Under the pieces are notes generated by a model that was given only the letters and a program-made list of their open reading frames with translations, was not told the DNA's origin and ran no database searches. Shown one piece after another: positions 1 through 5,417 of a stretch of DNA of 5,417 nt. The stretch is from NCBI GenBank assembly GCA_001313065.1, contig BBFD01000278.1:1-5417 (forward strand). The letters run 5' to 3'. Position 1 is the stretch's first letter; every line of letters begins with the position of its first letter. The position numbers and the translations under genes are program-made. This DNA comes from Silvimonas sp. JCM 19000 (GTDB lineage: Bacteria; Pseudomonadota; Gammaproteobacteria; Burkholderiales; Chitinibacteraceae).

Positions 1-1
1 C

Positions 2-400
2 CGCGCGGCGCAAGCCATCCTGCAATAGCGCGCAGACAACGGGATTGCGTTCGAGCAGCGTTACCTCGCAGCCCAGACTGGCCAGCACAAAAGCATCCCG
101 CCCCAGACCGGCCGTCGCGTCGAGCACGCTGGGCGTATTGCCCCCCTTCAAACCCACCGCTTTGGCGACCGGCTGCCCGCGTCCGCCCCCAAATTTGCGC
201 CGATGCGCTTGCGCACCGGCTACCAGATCAACACTGACGCGGCCTTTTGACCCAACTTCCGCCAGCTGCAATTGCTCGTCCAGCCAGAGCAGATACTGGC
301 CCTCAGCCGGGGCAGCCTCCAGGGTGATCAGCCCGTATTGCGCGCACAGCGCTTGCAGTTCGGCGTCGGCCGCCGCTAGCACACCGACCGGCACGCTCAT
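2..400 (-). CDS. rsmJ: 16S rRNA (guanine(1516)-N(2))-methyltransferase RsmJ, N-terminal part (3' end off window)
   Basis: Reading the minus strand from the ATG at 400-398 gives 133 uninterrupted codons to the window edge, about half of a protein normally near 250 aa. RsmJ methylates N2 of G1516 in 16S rRNA of the small ribosomal subunit, using S-adenosylmethionine, in the cytoplasm. Visible support: the RKFGGGRGQ segment (about residues 68-76), the SAM-binding motif [10 protein letters not shown] (94-102) and the acidic motif II stretch LLERNP (115-120), all typical of the YhiQ/RsmJ family. The start is fixed by an ATGA overlap with the stop of mtfA upstream. No good Shine-Dalgarno is seen, so translational coupling to mtfA is likely. 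No frame problem occurs here, including through a G6 run. The C-terminal half is not visible. Confidence 0.9.
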   Translation of the reverse strand, partial: MSVPVGVLAAADAELQALCAQYGLITLEAAPAEGQYLLWLDEQLQLAEVGSKGRVSVDLVAGAQAHRRKFGGGRGQPVAKAVGLKGGNTPSVLDATAGLGRDAFVLASLGCEVTLLERNPVVCALLQDGLRRA

Positions 401-1273
401 GCCCAACCACCAGGCGCGGGTGTGGGCAGGATGCCGGGATTGATCAGCGGATCAAAAGCGACGGGTCCAAGGTCCAGTGGTTCAAACGCGGGGCGATAAC
501 GAACGCGCGGCAAACGGGCGAGCGGGTCTTGCTGATAGAACTGGCGCAATTGCTGATAAACCTCGGGGTATTGCTCCGCAATAGCATGCGGCGTTTCAAA
601 AAAAAGTATTCGCTCATTACGGCAAAGCATTCGGCCGGATTCTCGGCCGCATATAAATCGATCGGACTGTATTCGCCGGTATGGGCCAAGCGGCTTAAAT
701 GCGAAAACGCCCGCGAAAACGCGGCCTTCCATTGCGCTGCATCCATGCCCGCATGCAAGGGCGGGCGGCCGTTGGGCGCGCCGTCGCGCATATCAAGTTT
801 GTGCGCAAATTCGTGGATGACCACATTCCAGCCGTCGAGCCATGCGGATTGTGACACGTCTAGCCATGACAACAGAACCGGCCCGTCCGAGCGGGCCTGC
901 CCGGCCAGGATTTGTTCGTACTCGTGCACCAGGCCGTAATGATCGGTGTAACGGTCGCGGGACAAGAATTGTCCGGGATAGACAATGATCTCGTGCCAGT
1001 CGTCATACGCATCAAAGCCGAGATTCAGCACGGGCAAGACCGCTTGCGCCGCGAGCAAAACGCGATCAGCGTCGCTGAGTTCCAGCCCATCAACGCAAAT
1101 AATCGATTTTTTTTCATGCAAAAACCAGGCCGATTGCTCGCGCAAACGTTGGCGTTCTTCTGGCGACAAGCCATAAACAACGGCAGCTGTACCACCTGGC
1201 GCCAGATTGGATCGGGGATGGGATTGCGCGCCAGATGGCGCTTGCGGCGCTGATTCTTGATGAAATCGAACAT
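397..1273 (-). pseudogene. mtfA: MtfA-family zinc-dependent peptidase, reading frame broken twice (probable sequencing indels)
   Basis: Family knowledge: in E. coli MtfA is a cytosolic zinc metallopeptidase that binds the glucose repressor Mlc (DgsA) and affects ptsG. No mlc or pts gene lies here, so that role is not shown for this copy. The protein must be pieced together from three frames. The first segment starts MFDFIKNQRRKRHLARNP and runs to QLPLF. The second carries YGLSPEERQRLR, LPVLNLGFDAYDDWHE, the zinc site HEFAHKLD (HExxH encoded at 801-815, near residue 154) and AENPAECFAVMSEYFF. The third has QLRQFYQQDPLARLP, as in E. coli MtfA. Frame switches fall at 1175-1177 (about one T missing on the coding strand) and in the A8 run 598-605. 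Corrected length is about 292 codons, normal or slightly long for the family. Nothing else is damaged. The stop overlaps the rsmJ start (ATGA). No Shine-Dalgarno precedes the start. Confidence 0.82.
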
Positions 1274-1279
1274 GGCAAT

Positions 1280-1344
1280 AAAAAAGGCCAGCCTGCGCCT
1301 GTTGGTCTGGATCAAACCAAAGTGAGGCAGCCAACTGGCCTTTT
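1280..1344 (-). terminator. Nested hairpin terminator after the glycosyltransferase gene
   Basis: On the minus strand, AAAAGGCCAG (1344-1335) pairs perfectly with CTGGCCTTTT (1291-1282), and the T run reaches six (1285-1280). The long loop holds a second imperfect stem (GCCT with AGGC, TTGGT with ACCAA). It lies 44 bases after the glycosyltransferase stop, as expected for a Rho-independent terminator ending the phosphatase-glycosyltransferase unit. Unusually, its T run ends only six bases before the mtfA ATG, so it also forms the mtfA leader. A shorter T4 lies on the plus-strand side. Confidence 0.65.
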
Positions 1345-1388
1345 CAAGCAGCGGCCGCAGGCGGGGGCTGGGCGTGGCATATGCGCGT

Positions 1389-2450
1389 TTAATCGGCGGC
1401 GGCTTGCACTGCCAGCTGTAATTCGCGTTGCGCCGCTTCAGAGAAAGGATGCAGATGCTGCATGAACTGGCGGCTGGCGGCCGCCCATGAGAACTGCTCG
1501 GCATGTTTGCGCACCGCAGCGCGGTCGATATGCAGCGCCTCCAGGCAAGCCTGGCGCAAATCCTGATTGAGCGCGCCGGGGCCGTCGCGGCCGATCACGT
1601 CGATGGGGCCGGTGACCGGGTAAGCCGCCACCGGGCAGCCGCAGCCCATGGCCTCGAGCAAAACCAGCCCAAACGTATCGGTACGCGATGGGAACACAAA
1701 CACATCGGCGCTGTTATAAACCTGCGCCAGTTCGCCCTGGTTAAGCACGCCCAGCCAATGCACGCCATTTGATTCGTTATAACGGCCGCGCAGACTGGCC
1801 GCGGCCGGGCCATCGCCACATACCCATTTCGAGCCGGGCAAGTCGAGCTGCAAGAACGCCTCGACATTCTTCTCCACCGCCACACGCCCGACGTAAACAA
1901 AAAATGGGGCGTCGCGTTTGCAGGCGTTCCCGTGAGCCAGGCCGGAAAATCTCCAGATCCACGCCGCGCGACCACAGCACCACATTATTAAAACCATGCG
2001 ATTGCAAATCCTCGACCACCACCCGCGTCGGCACCATCACGGCGCGGGCAGCGTTATGAAACCGTGCCAGCCAACGATAGGTCCATGCAAGCGGAATACC
2101 AAAGCGCAAATGTACGTATTCCGGAAACCGCGAATGATAAGCCGTGGTGAACGGCAAATTGTTTTTTTAATACAGTATTTGCGCGCCGCCATTCCAAGCG
2201 GGCCTTCGGTGGCGATATGAATTGCATCAGGTTTGAAACGCTCGATATGCGCCGCAATTTTTTTTGCCAGGCATAAAAGCGAGGCGTATCTCGGGATAAG
2301 TCGGGCAAGGCATGGTGCGGAATTGCTGCGGCTGGATCAATTCAACTTTATGTCCCAGTTTTTTTGTAATTCCAGCCGGGTTTGTTTCAGCGTACGCACC
2401 ACCCCGTTGACTTGCGGTTCCCATGCGTCGGTCACAATCAGGATATTCAT
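1389..2450 (-). pseudogene. GT4-family glycosyltransferase, frame broken about five times (probable sequencing indels)
   Basis: A GT-B fold retaining glycosyltransferase that would move a sugar from a nucleotide-sugar donor to a lipid or glycan acceptor at the cytoplasmic membrane face. Donor and acceptor cannot be read from the sequence. The start ATG (2450-2448) gives MNILIVTDAWEPQVNGVVRT, the classic N-terminus of this group (GT4, SQD2/mannosyltransferase-like). Later pieces in other frames are PCPTYPEIRLA, HIATEGPLGMAARKYC, PFTTAYHSRFPEYVHLRFG, LWSRGVDLEIFRP, VYVGRVAVEKN and PSRTDTFGLVLLEAMGCG. The usual E-x7-E donor motif reads D-x7-E. Frame switches occur at or near 2359-2365 (T7), 2275-2278 (A4), 2258-2265 (T8), 2162-2168 (T7) and 1899-1904 (A6). 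The rebuilt length, about 352-355 codons, is normal. No in-frame nonsense codon remains once the shifts are fixed. It is second in a unit with the phosphatase (inferred ATGA overlap) and ends at TAA 1391-1389. Confidence 0.8.
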
Positions 2451-3267
2451 GCGGTGATTTCCTGCAAACCCGCGCCAGTTGGGGCAACGGTCAAACTATT
2501 GATTTGCGCGGCCTGCTCGGCAAAAAAAAGTCTGCCAGGTCAGGATTTTAAGTTCGCCATTGGGTAATTCGACCAGGGCGGTCAGACTTTCGACCCAATC
2601 GCCGTCATTGCAATACAACACGCCGTCAATCTCGCGCATTTCGGCTTTATGGATATGGCCGCAAATCACCCCATCCAGCCCGCGCGTTTTGGCTTCCAAT
2701 GCCACCGCTTGCTCAAAACTGCTGACAAAGTTAACGGCCTTTTTTGACCTTGTGTTTAAGGTATTGCGACAAAGACCAATAGCCCAATCCCATACGCGCG
2801 GGCGCGGTTAAACCAGTAATTGAGTTTGAGCGTTATGCCATAGAGACGGTCGCCCACAATTGCCAGCCAGCGCGCACATTGCACCACCCCATCAAAGCGA
2901 TCGCCATGTAACACCAGCATGCGGCGACCATCGGCGGTGGTGTGCACCACTTCGTCTTCAATGCGGATATCGCCAAACATCAGCCCCAGAAACTGGCGCG
3001 CGCTTCATCGTGATTGCCCGGGATATAGATAACGTGGGTGCCTTTGCGCGCTTTGCGCAGCACTTTCTGGATGACGTCATTATGGCTTTGCTGCCAATAC
3101 CAGGAGCGCTTGAGCGCCCAGCCATCAATGATGTCGCCGACCAGGTAGAGATATTCGGCTTCGGTATTCTTGAGAAAATCGAGCAGATATTCCGCCTGGC
3201 AACCCGAGGTGCCCAGGTGCAGGTCGGAAATCCAGATGCTACGGAATTTCAAAGGGTTATCTGCCAT
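2447..3267 (-). pseudogene. COG2908 / LpxH-like metallophosphoesterase, frame broken about four times (probable sequencing indels)
   Basis: A calcineurin-like phosphoesterase of the group usually named UDP-2,3-diacylglucosamine diphosphatase (lipid A step 4 in LpxH proper). The exact substrate is uncertain because LpxH-like paralogues are common in betaproteobacteria. All metal-site blocks are present: SDLHLG (residues 14-19), GDIIDGW, PGNHDE, LHGDRFDG and CGHIHKAEM, followed by YCNDGDWVES. They lie in several frames. Switches occur at 2995-3004 (GC repeat), 2795-2806 (CG repeat), 2740-2745 (T6) and 2522-2529 (A8). The last shift is inferred: fixing it extends the protein through AEQAAQINS to a TGA that overlaps the glycosyltransferase ATG. 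Without it the frame stops at 2496. Start 3267 is chosen because GGAAG lies six bases upstream; in-frame ATGs further up lack this. Rebuilt length is about 272-274 codons, normal for the family. Confidence 0.8.
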
Positions 3268-3437
3268 CTCATGCTTCCGCGCGTTGATTTTGCGCATCAT
3301 GCAACCGGCAGATGACAATCGCGCTAATTGTTAATGACGCTTTGATTGCAGGCGGCAAGCAAAACGCCGATCAGTACGTGCTTGACTATCCGGCTGCTCA
3401 TTCGATAGTCTGGCCCGATTGTTCTTGCGGATTGTGT
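3268..3437. promoter_or_regulatory. Divergent intergenic region between the phosphatase unit and the DUF1289 gene
   Basis: These 170 bases separate two genes pointing away from each other, so promoters for both must lie here or overlap the starts. A fair candidate exists for the plus strand (listed separately). For the minus strand I see only weak matches, such as TTGCCG with ATTAAC 17 bases on, and do not claim one. The minus-strand Shine-Dalgarno GGAAG is at 3274-3278. The plus strand is also open back to an ATG at 3312, but that stretch has no family character. Confidence 0.4.
3382..3409 (+). promoter_or_regulatory. Candidate sigma70 promoter of the DUF1289 gene
   Basis: TTGACT (3382-3387, five of six consensus bases) is followed after 16 bases by GATAGT (3404-3409, four of six). 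Transcription would begin near 3416, giving a leader of about 20 bases before the ATG at 3438. This agrees with the start picked from family alignment and argues against the longer reading frame from 3312. Confidence 0.4.
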
Positions 3438-3650
3438 ATGTCTTCTCGCCCCGATTCCCCCTGCATTGCCATGTGTTCCACCGGTCTGGGCGATGACGTT
3501 TGCCGTGGCTGCGGCCGCACGTTTCTTGAGGTTGCCAACTGGACGACGCTGAACGCCGCAGAGCGGGAACAGGTTTGGCAGCGACTGGAAGCGTGGTGGC
3601 AACAGCAAGGGCTTACCGCGCCGTGGTTGCGGCAGGGCCACGCCAAATAA
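3438..3650 (+). CDS. DUF1289 family small cysteine-rich protein
   Basis: A 70-aa protein of the DUF1289 (YdhL-like) family, whose function is unknown. Four cysteines (C9, C13, C22, C25; pattern C-x3-C-x8-C-x2-C) could bind an Fe-S cluster or zinc; this is inference. The family signature SPCIxxC, then CRGCGRT with a following W, is complete, and the C-terminus is rich in W, Q and E. The start at 3438 places SPC just after a short lead, as in relatives. An ATG at 3312 would add 42 residues with no family resemblance and would include the likely promoter. Ribosome binding site is weak. The gene is alone on its strand, divergent from the phosphatase unit and convergent with the reductase, with which it shares a terminator hairpin. 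Confidence 0.85.
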   Translation: MSSRPDSPCIAMCSTGLGDDVCRGCGRTFLEVANWTTLNAAEREQVWQRLEAWWQQQGLTAPWLRQGHAK

Positions 3651-3675
3651 AAAAGCCCGGCTTGGCCGCCGGGCT
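3649..3675. terminator. Shared bidirectional terminator between convergent genes
   Basis: AGCCCGG (3654-3660) and CCGGGCT (3669-3675) form a perfect 7-bp stem with an 8-base loop. On the minus strand the stem is followed by six T (3654-3649), a strong Rho-independent terminator 27 bases after the reductase stop. On the plus strand it starts four bases after the DUF1289 stop but has only a weak T-rich tail (GTTGTATTT), so termination should be better for the reductase. Confidence 0.8.
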
Positions 3676-3701
3676 GTTGTATTTAGCGCAAATCTATTCG
3701 T

Positions 3702-4460
3702 TTAGATAAACATGCCGCCGGATACTTCAATGCGCTGCGCATTAATCCAGCCGCTGCCATCGCTGAGCAAGGCCGCAATTGCACCGCCAATATCATCCGG
3801 CAAACCCACGCGGCCCAAGGCCGTTGCCGCAGCAACCGCCGCATTGGCCTGTTTGTTATCGCGAATTTCGCCGCCGCGGAAATCGGTTTCGATCGCGCCC
3901 GGGGCAATGGTATTGACCGCAATCCTGCGGCTACCCAGTTCTTTGGCCAGATAGCGGGCCAATACCTCAACGCCGCCCTTCATCGCGCCATAGACGCCAT
4001 AGCCGGGGAAGGCAAAACGCGACAGTCCGCTCGATATCATCACGATCCGACCGCCATCCTTGATGACCGGCAGCAGTTTCTGCGTGATAAAGAAGGGGCC
4101 TTTCAGATGGATATTCATCAGCGTATCGAAGGTTTCCTCAGTGGTTTCTGCAATCGGGCTATTGATGCCGATGCCGGCGTTATTGATGAGGAAATCAAAG
4201 CGATCGGTTTGCCAGGTATCGGCCAACGCTTGCTTGACCTGGGCGACGAAGCCATCGAATTCCGCGCTATTGCCAGCGTCCAGTTTGAGCGCGACCGCGC
4301 GACGGCCCAGCGCTTCGATTTCTTTAACCGTGCTTTGCGCGGCTTCGGCATTGCTGTGATAAGTGATGATGGCATCCACGCCATCGCGCGCCAGATGCAA
4401 AGCCGCATTCTTGCCCAAACCGCGGCTGCCGCCAGTGATAATTGCAATCTTCTGAGTCAT
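3702..4460 (-). CDS. SDR family oxidoreductase (classical short-chain dehydrogenase/reductase)
   Basis: A complete 252-aa classical SDR, typical length. It should reduce a carbonyl or oxidise an alcohol with NAD(P)(H) in the cytosol; the substrate is unknown, with FabG-like 3-oxoacyl reductases and related sugar or xenobiotic reductases as the nearest general group. Visible features: cofactor motif TGGSRGLG (9-16), NNAG (93-96), the catalytic tetrad N116, S144, Y157 and K161 with spacing S-x12-Y-x3-K, and the post-catalytic PGAIETDF (187-194). Arg13 in the glycine motif favours NADPH by family rule. The start ATG (4460-4458) has GGAG about ten bases upstream, and residues after it (MTQKIAIITGG) begin the Rossmann fold at once. 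The frame stays open upstream for 76 codons, but that stretch crosses a terminator and is not coding. The frame is intact, unlike the three broken genes to its left. It stands alone between two terminators. Confidence 0.92.
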   Translation of the reverse strand: MTQKIAIITGGSRGLGKNAALHLARDGVDAIITYHSNAEAAQSTVKEIEALGRRAVALKLDAGNSAEFDGFVAQVKQALADTWQTDRFDFLINNAGIGINSPIAETTEETFDTLMNIHLKGPFFITQKLLPVIKDGGRIVMISSGLSRFAFPGYGVYGAMKGGVEVLARYLAKELGSRRIAVNTIAPGAIETDFRGGEIRDNKQANAAVAAATALGRVGLPDDIGGAIAALLSDGSGWINAQRIEVSGGMFI

Positions 4461-4610
4461 GTTCGTGCGCTCCGTATAACAGGCTGGGAAAAGAGTTAAC
4501 GGATTGCAGTTTAGGCGGGGAAATTGGGCGGATAAATCAGGCAGATTGAGCAAGACTGTTTGGTAAAACAAAACAATCACGCACCCGCCGCGGGCAGAGT
4601 GAGCAGACGT
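4461..4610 (-). other. Leader/promoter region of the reductase gene
   Basis: Between the tRNA terminator and the reductase start there is no gene. The reductase must be transcribed from here because a strong terminator lies just upstream. I see no convincing -35/-10 pair: TTTATC with TAAACT 17 bases downstream is the best and is poor. A Shine-Dalgarno-like GGAG lies shortly before the ATG. Confidence 0.35.
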
Positions 4611-4637
4611 AAAAAAAACCGGCTCCAGGCCGGTTTT
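4611..4637 (-). terminator. Terminator of the tRNA-Leu transcript
   Basis: AAAACCGGC (4615-4623) and GCCGGTTTT (4629-4637) form a 9-bp perfect stem with a 5-base loop. On the minus strand it is followed by a T run of eight (4618-4611, partly in the stem). It lies 63 bases beyond the 3' end of tRNA-Leu and isolates it from the reductase gene. The plus-strand side has a shorter T tail. Confidence 0.85.
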
Positions 4638-4700
4638 CTTATTGGTGCATTGCATCTGCAATACAGCTTGCGCTGCTTCCTTATACATGCACCGTTATTC

Positions 4701-4785
4701 TGGTGCCCGGGGGGGGACTCGAACCCCCACACCTTGCGGCGGCGGATTTTGAATCCGCTGCGTCTACCGATTCCGCCACCCGGGC
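4701..4785 (-). tRNA. tRNA-Leu (anticodon CAA)
   Basis: All parts of a class II tRNA fold can be assigned on the minus strand: acceptor stem GCCCGGG (4785-4779) with CCCGGGC (4711-4705), discriminator A at 4704, encoded CCA at 4703-4701, anticodon stem GCGGA/TCCGC with loop TTCAAAA, T stem GGGGG/CCCCC with loop TTCGAGT, and a long variable arm (CGCC-GCAA-GGTG). The anticodon is CAA, reading UUG leucine codons. The D region (GGCGGAATCGGTAGACGC) matches bacterial leucine tRNAs. Length is 85 nt including CCA. The run of eight G on the plus strand at 4709-4716 is fully explained by three acceptor and five T-stem bases, so it carries no indel. Confidence 0.97.
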
Positions 4786-4797
4786 TAAGGAGGCGAG

Positions 4798-4827
4798 ATT
4801 ATCGGTTACCTTTCGTCGCTTTGGCAA
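4798..4827 (-). promoter_or_regulatory. Candidate promoter of tRNA-Leu
   Basis: On the minus strand TTGCCA (4827-4822) is followed after 18 bases by GATAAT (4803-4798), five of six consensus bases. Transcription would begin near 4791, a few bases before the mature tRNA 5' end at 4785. A GC-rich CTCGCC follows the -10, as in the discriminators of stringently controlled stable-RNA promoters; stringent control is inference. Confidence 0.6.
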
Positions 4828-4857
4828 GGCCAAGTTGCATTGCTGCGCGCTTTTTTT

Positions 4858-5417
4858 TCATTCTTCATCCGCGTCTTCAGCGTCTGCGGCCGCCTCGGCC
4901 TTTAGCTGTAATGCCCGTTCATACAAGGCGTTGCGTGCGGCGCCGGTAATTTTCTGGGCCAGCGCCACGGCTTGTTTCACCGGCAATTGGCTCAACAAAG
5001 GTTGCAATACCGCATCGTGTGCATTCTCGGCATCGGCCGGTGCCGGTGGGGCCGCGTCGATGACGATGACAAATTCGCCGCGTTGCTGATTGCTGTCGGA
5101 GGCGGTCCAGCTCTGCAAGGCGGACAGCGGCCCGCGCTTGAGTGTTTCAAAAGTTTTGGTGATTTCACGCGCCAGCAAGGCGGTGCGGTCGGCGCCAAAG
5201 CAGGTGACCAGATCGGCCATGGTGTCGAGGATGCGGTGCGGTGCTTCGTAAAACACCGTGGCGTAGGGCAGGTTGAGGAGTGGCGCCAGTGCGTCCTGGC
5301 GTTGGCGCGTTTTGGGCGGCAAAAAGCCATAGAACAATGTGTGTGCACAAGTGAAGCCAGCCACGCTCAAGGCGCTGGTCAGCGCGCTGGCGCCAGGGAT
5401 GGGCACAACCTTGAGGC
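4858..5417 (-). CDS. rsmI: 16S rRNA (cytidine(1402)-2'-O)-methyltransferase RsmI, C-terminal part (5' end off window)
   Basis: The frame is open to the window edge and gives 185 residues, about two thirds of a protein normally near 280 aa. RsmI adds the 2'-O-methyl group to C1402 of 16S rRNA in the P site; with RsmH it makes m4Cm1402. Visible family blocks: VVPIPGASALTSALSVAGF at the start of the visible part, FYGFLPPKTRQRQ, YATVFYEAPHRI, LLAREITKTFETLKRG, GEFVIVID and near the C-terminus KQAVALAQKITGAARNALYE. A short acidic alanine-rich tail (AAADAEDADEE) follows. The true start and N-terminal SAM-binding loops lie outside the window. The frame is clean, and no run longer than four bases was noticed within it. 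The stop is 72 bases before the tRNA-Leu 5' end, and no rsmI terminator is seen before that tRNA promoter. Confidence 0.93.
   Translation of the reverse strand, partial: LKVVPIPGASALTSALSVAGFTCAHTLFYGFLPPKTRQRQDALAPLLNLPYATVFYEAPHRILDTMADLVTCFGADRTALLAREITKTFETLKRGPLSALQSWTASDSNQQRGEFVIVIDAAPPAPADAENAHDAVLQPLLSQLPVKQAVALAQKITGAARNALYERALQLKAEAAADAEDADEE

Noticed and set aside
45..443. Plus-strand open frame of 132 codons
   Set aside because: It is the complement of rsmJ, which has clear family motifs; the plus-strand protein is low-complexity Ser/Ala/Pro with no recognisable domain.
1107..1114. T8 run as another frame break in mtfA
   Set aside because: The frame is the same on both sides (HEKKSIIC into VDGLELSD); at most one residue is extra.
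397..3267. Overlapping or split-gene novel system made of many small proteins
   Set aside because: The short open frames here are consecutive pieces of three well-known families in shifted frames, not independent small genes.
3312..3437. Longer start for the DUF1289 protein
   Set aside because: The added residues do not match the family and would cover the best promoter candidate.
4461..4688. N-terminal extension of the reductase by 76 codons
   Set aside because: The open frame reads through the tRNA terminator hairpin and lacks family resemblance; the Rossmann fold begins directly after the ATG at 4460, which has a GGAG upstream.
4701..4785. tRNA-Leu as an integration site for a mobile element
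   Set aside because: No integrase, no direct repeat of the tRNA 3' end and no atypical flanking genes are visible.
4851..4858. Plus-strand T8 as a terminator
   Set aside because: No stable stem precedes it and no plus-strand gene would use it; on the minus strand it is an A run just after the rsmI stop.

Overview
The window looks like ordinary chromosome from a Gram-negative proteobacterium, most likely a betaproteobacterium (Neisseriales or a relative). This rests on gene content: rsmJ, mtfA, rsmI, a DUF1289 protein, and a COG2908 phosphatase paired with a GT4 glycosyltransferase. Base composition looks moderately GC-rich by eye. The genus is inference. I see no insertion sequence, integrase, CRISPR array, toxin-antitoxin pair or phage gene.

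Layout from right to left, nearly all on the minus strand. (1) The C-terminal two thirds of rsmI (16S rRNA C1402 2'-O-methyltransferase) enters from the right edge. (2) A complete tRNA-Leu(CAA) follows, with its own promoter and a strong terminator. (3) Next is an intact short-chain dehydrogenase/reductase gene (252 aa). (4) A hairpin at 3649-3675 serves both this gene and the convergent plus-strand DUF1289 gene (70 aa). (5) After a divergent gap comes a two-gene unit, a COG2908/LpxH-like metallophosphoesterase then a GT4 glycosyltransferase, joined by an inferred ATGA overlap and closed by a nested hairpin terminator. (6) A second pair, mtfA (zinc metallopeptidase) and rsmJ (16S rRNA G1516 methyltransferase), also overlaps by ATGA. 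rsmJ runs off the left edge.

The standout observation is that mtfA, the glycosyltransferase gene and the phosphatase gene each switch reading frame several times, about eleven times in all. The protein on each side of every switch still matches its family, with metal-binding and catalytic motifs intact. Seven of the eight A or T runs of six or more bases inside these genes sit at a frame switch. The simplest reading is indel error in the sequence (homopolymer miscalls) over intact genes. Transcriptional slippage and very recent decay are the alternatives. rsmJ, DUF1289, the reductase and rsmI read through cleanly, and they lack long A/T runs.

Functionally the window mixes ribosome maturation (rsmI, rsmJ, tRNA-Leu), probable envelope lipid/glycan metabolism (phosphatase plus glycosyltransferase), a regulatory peptidase and an uncharacterised reductase. 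I found no convincing undescribed system.
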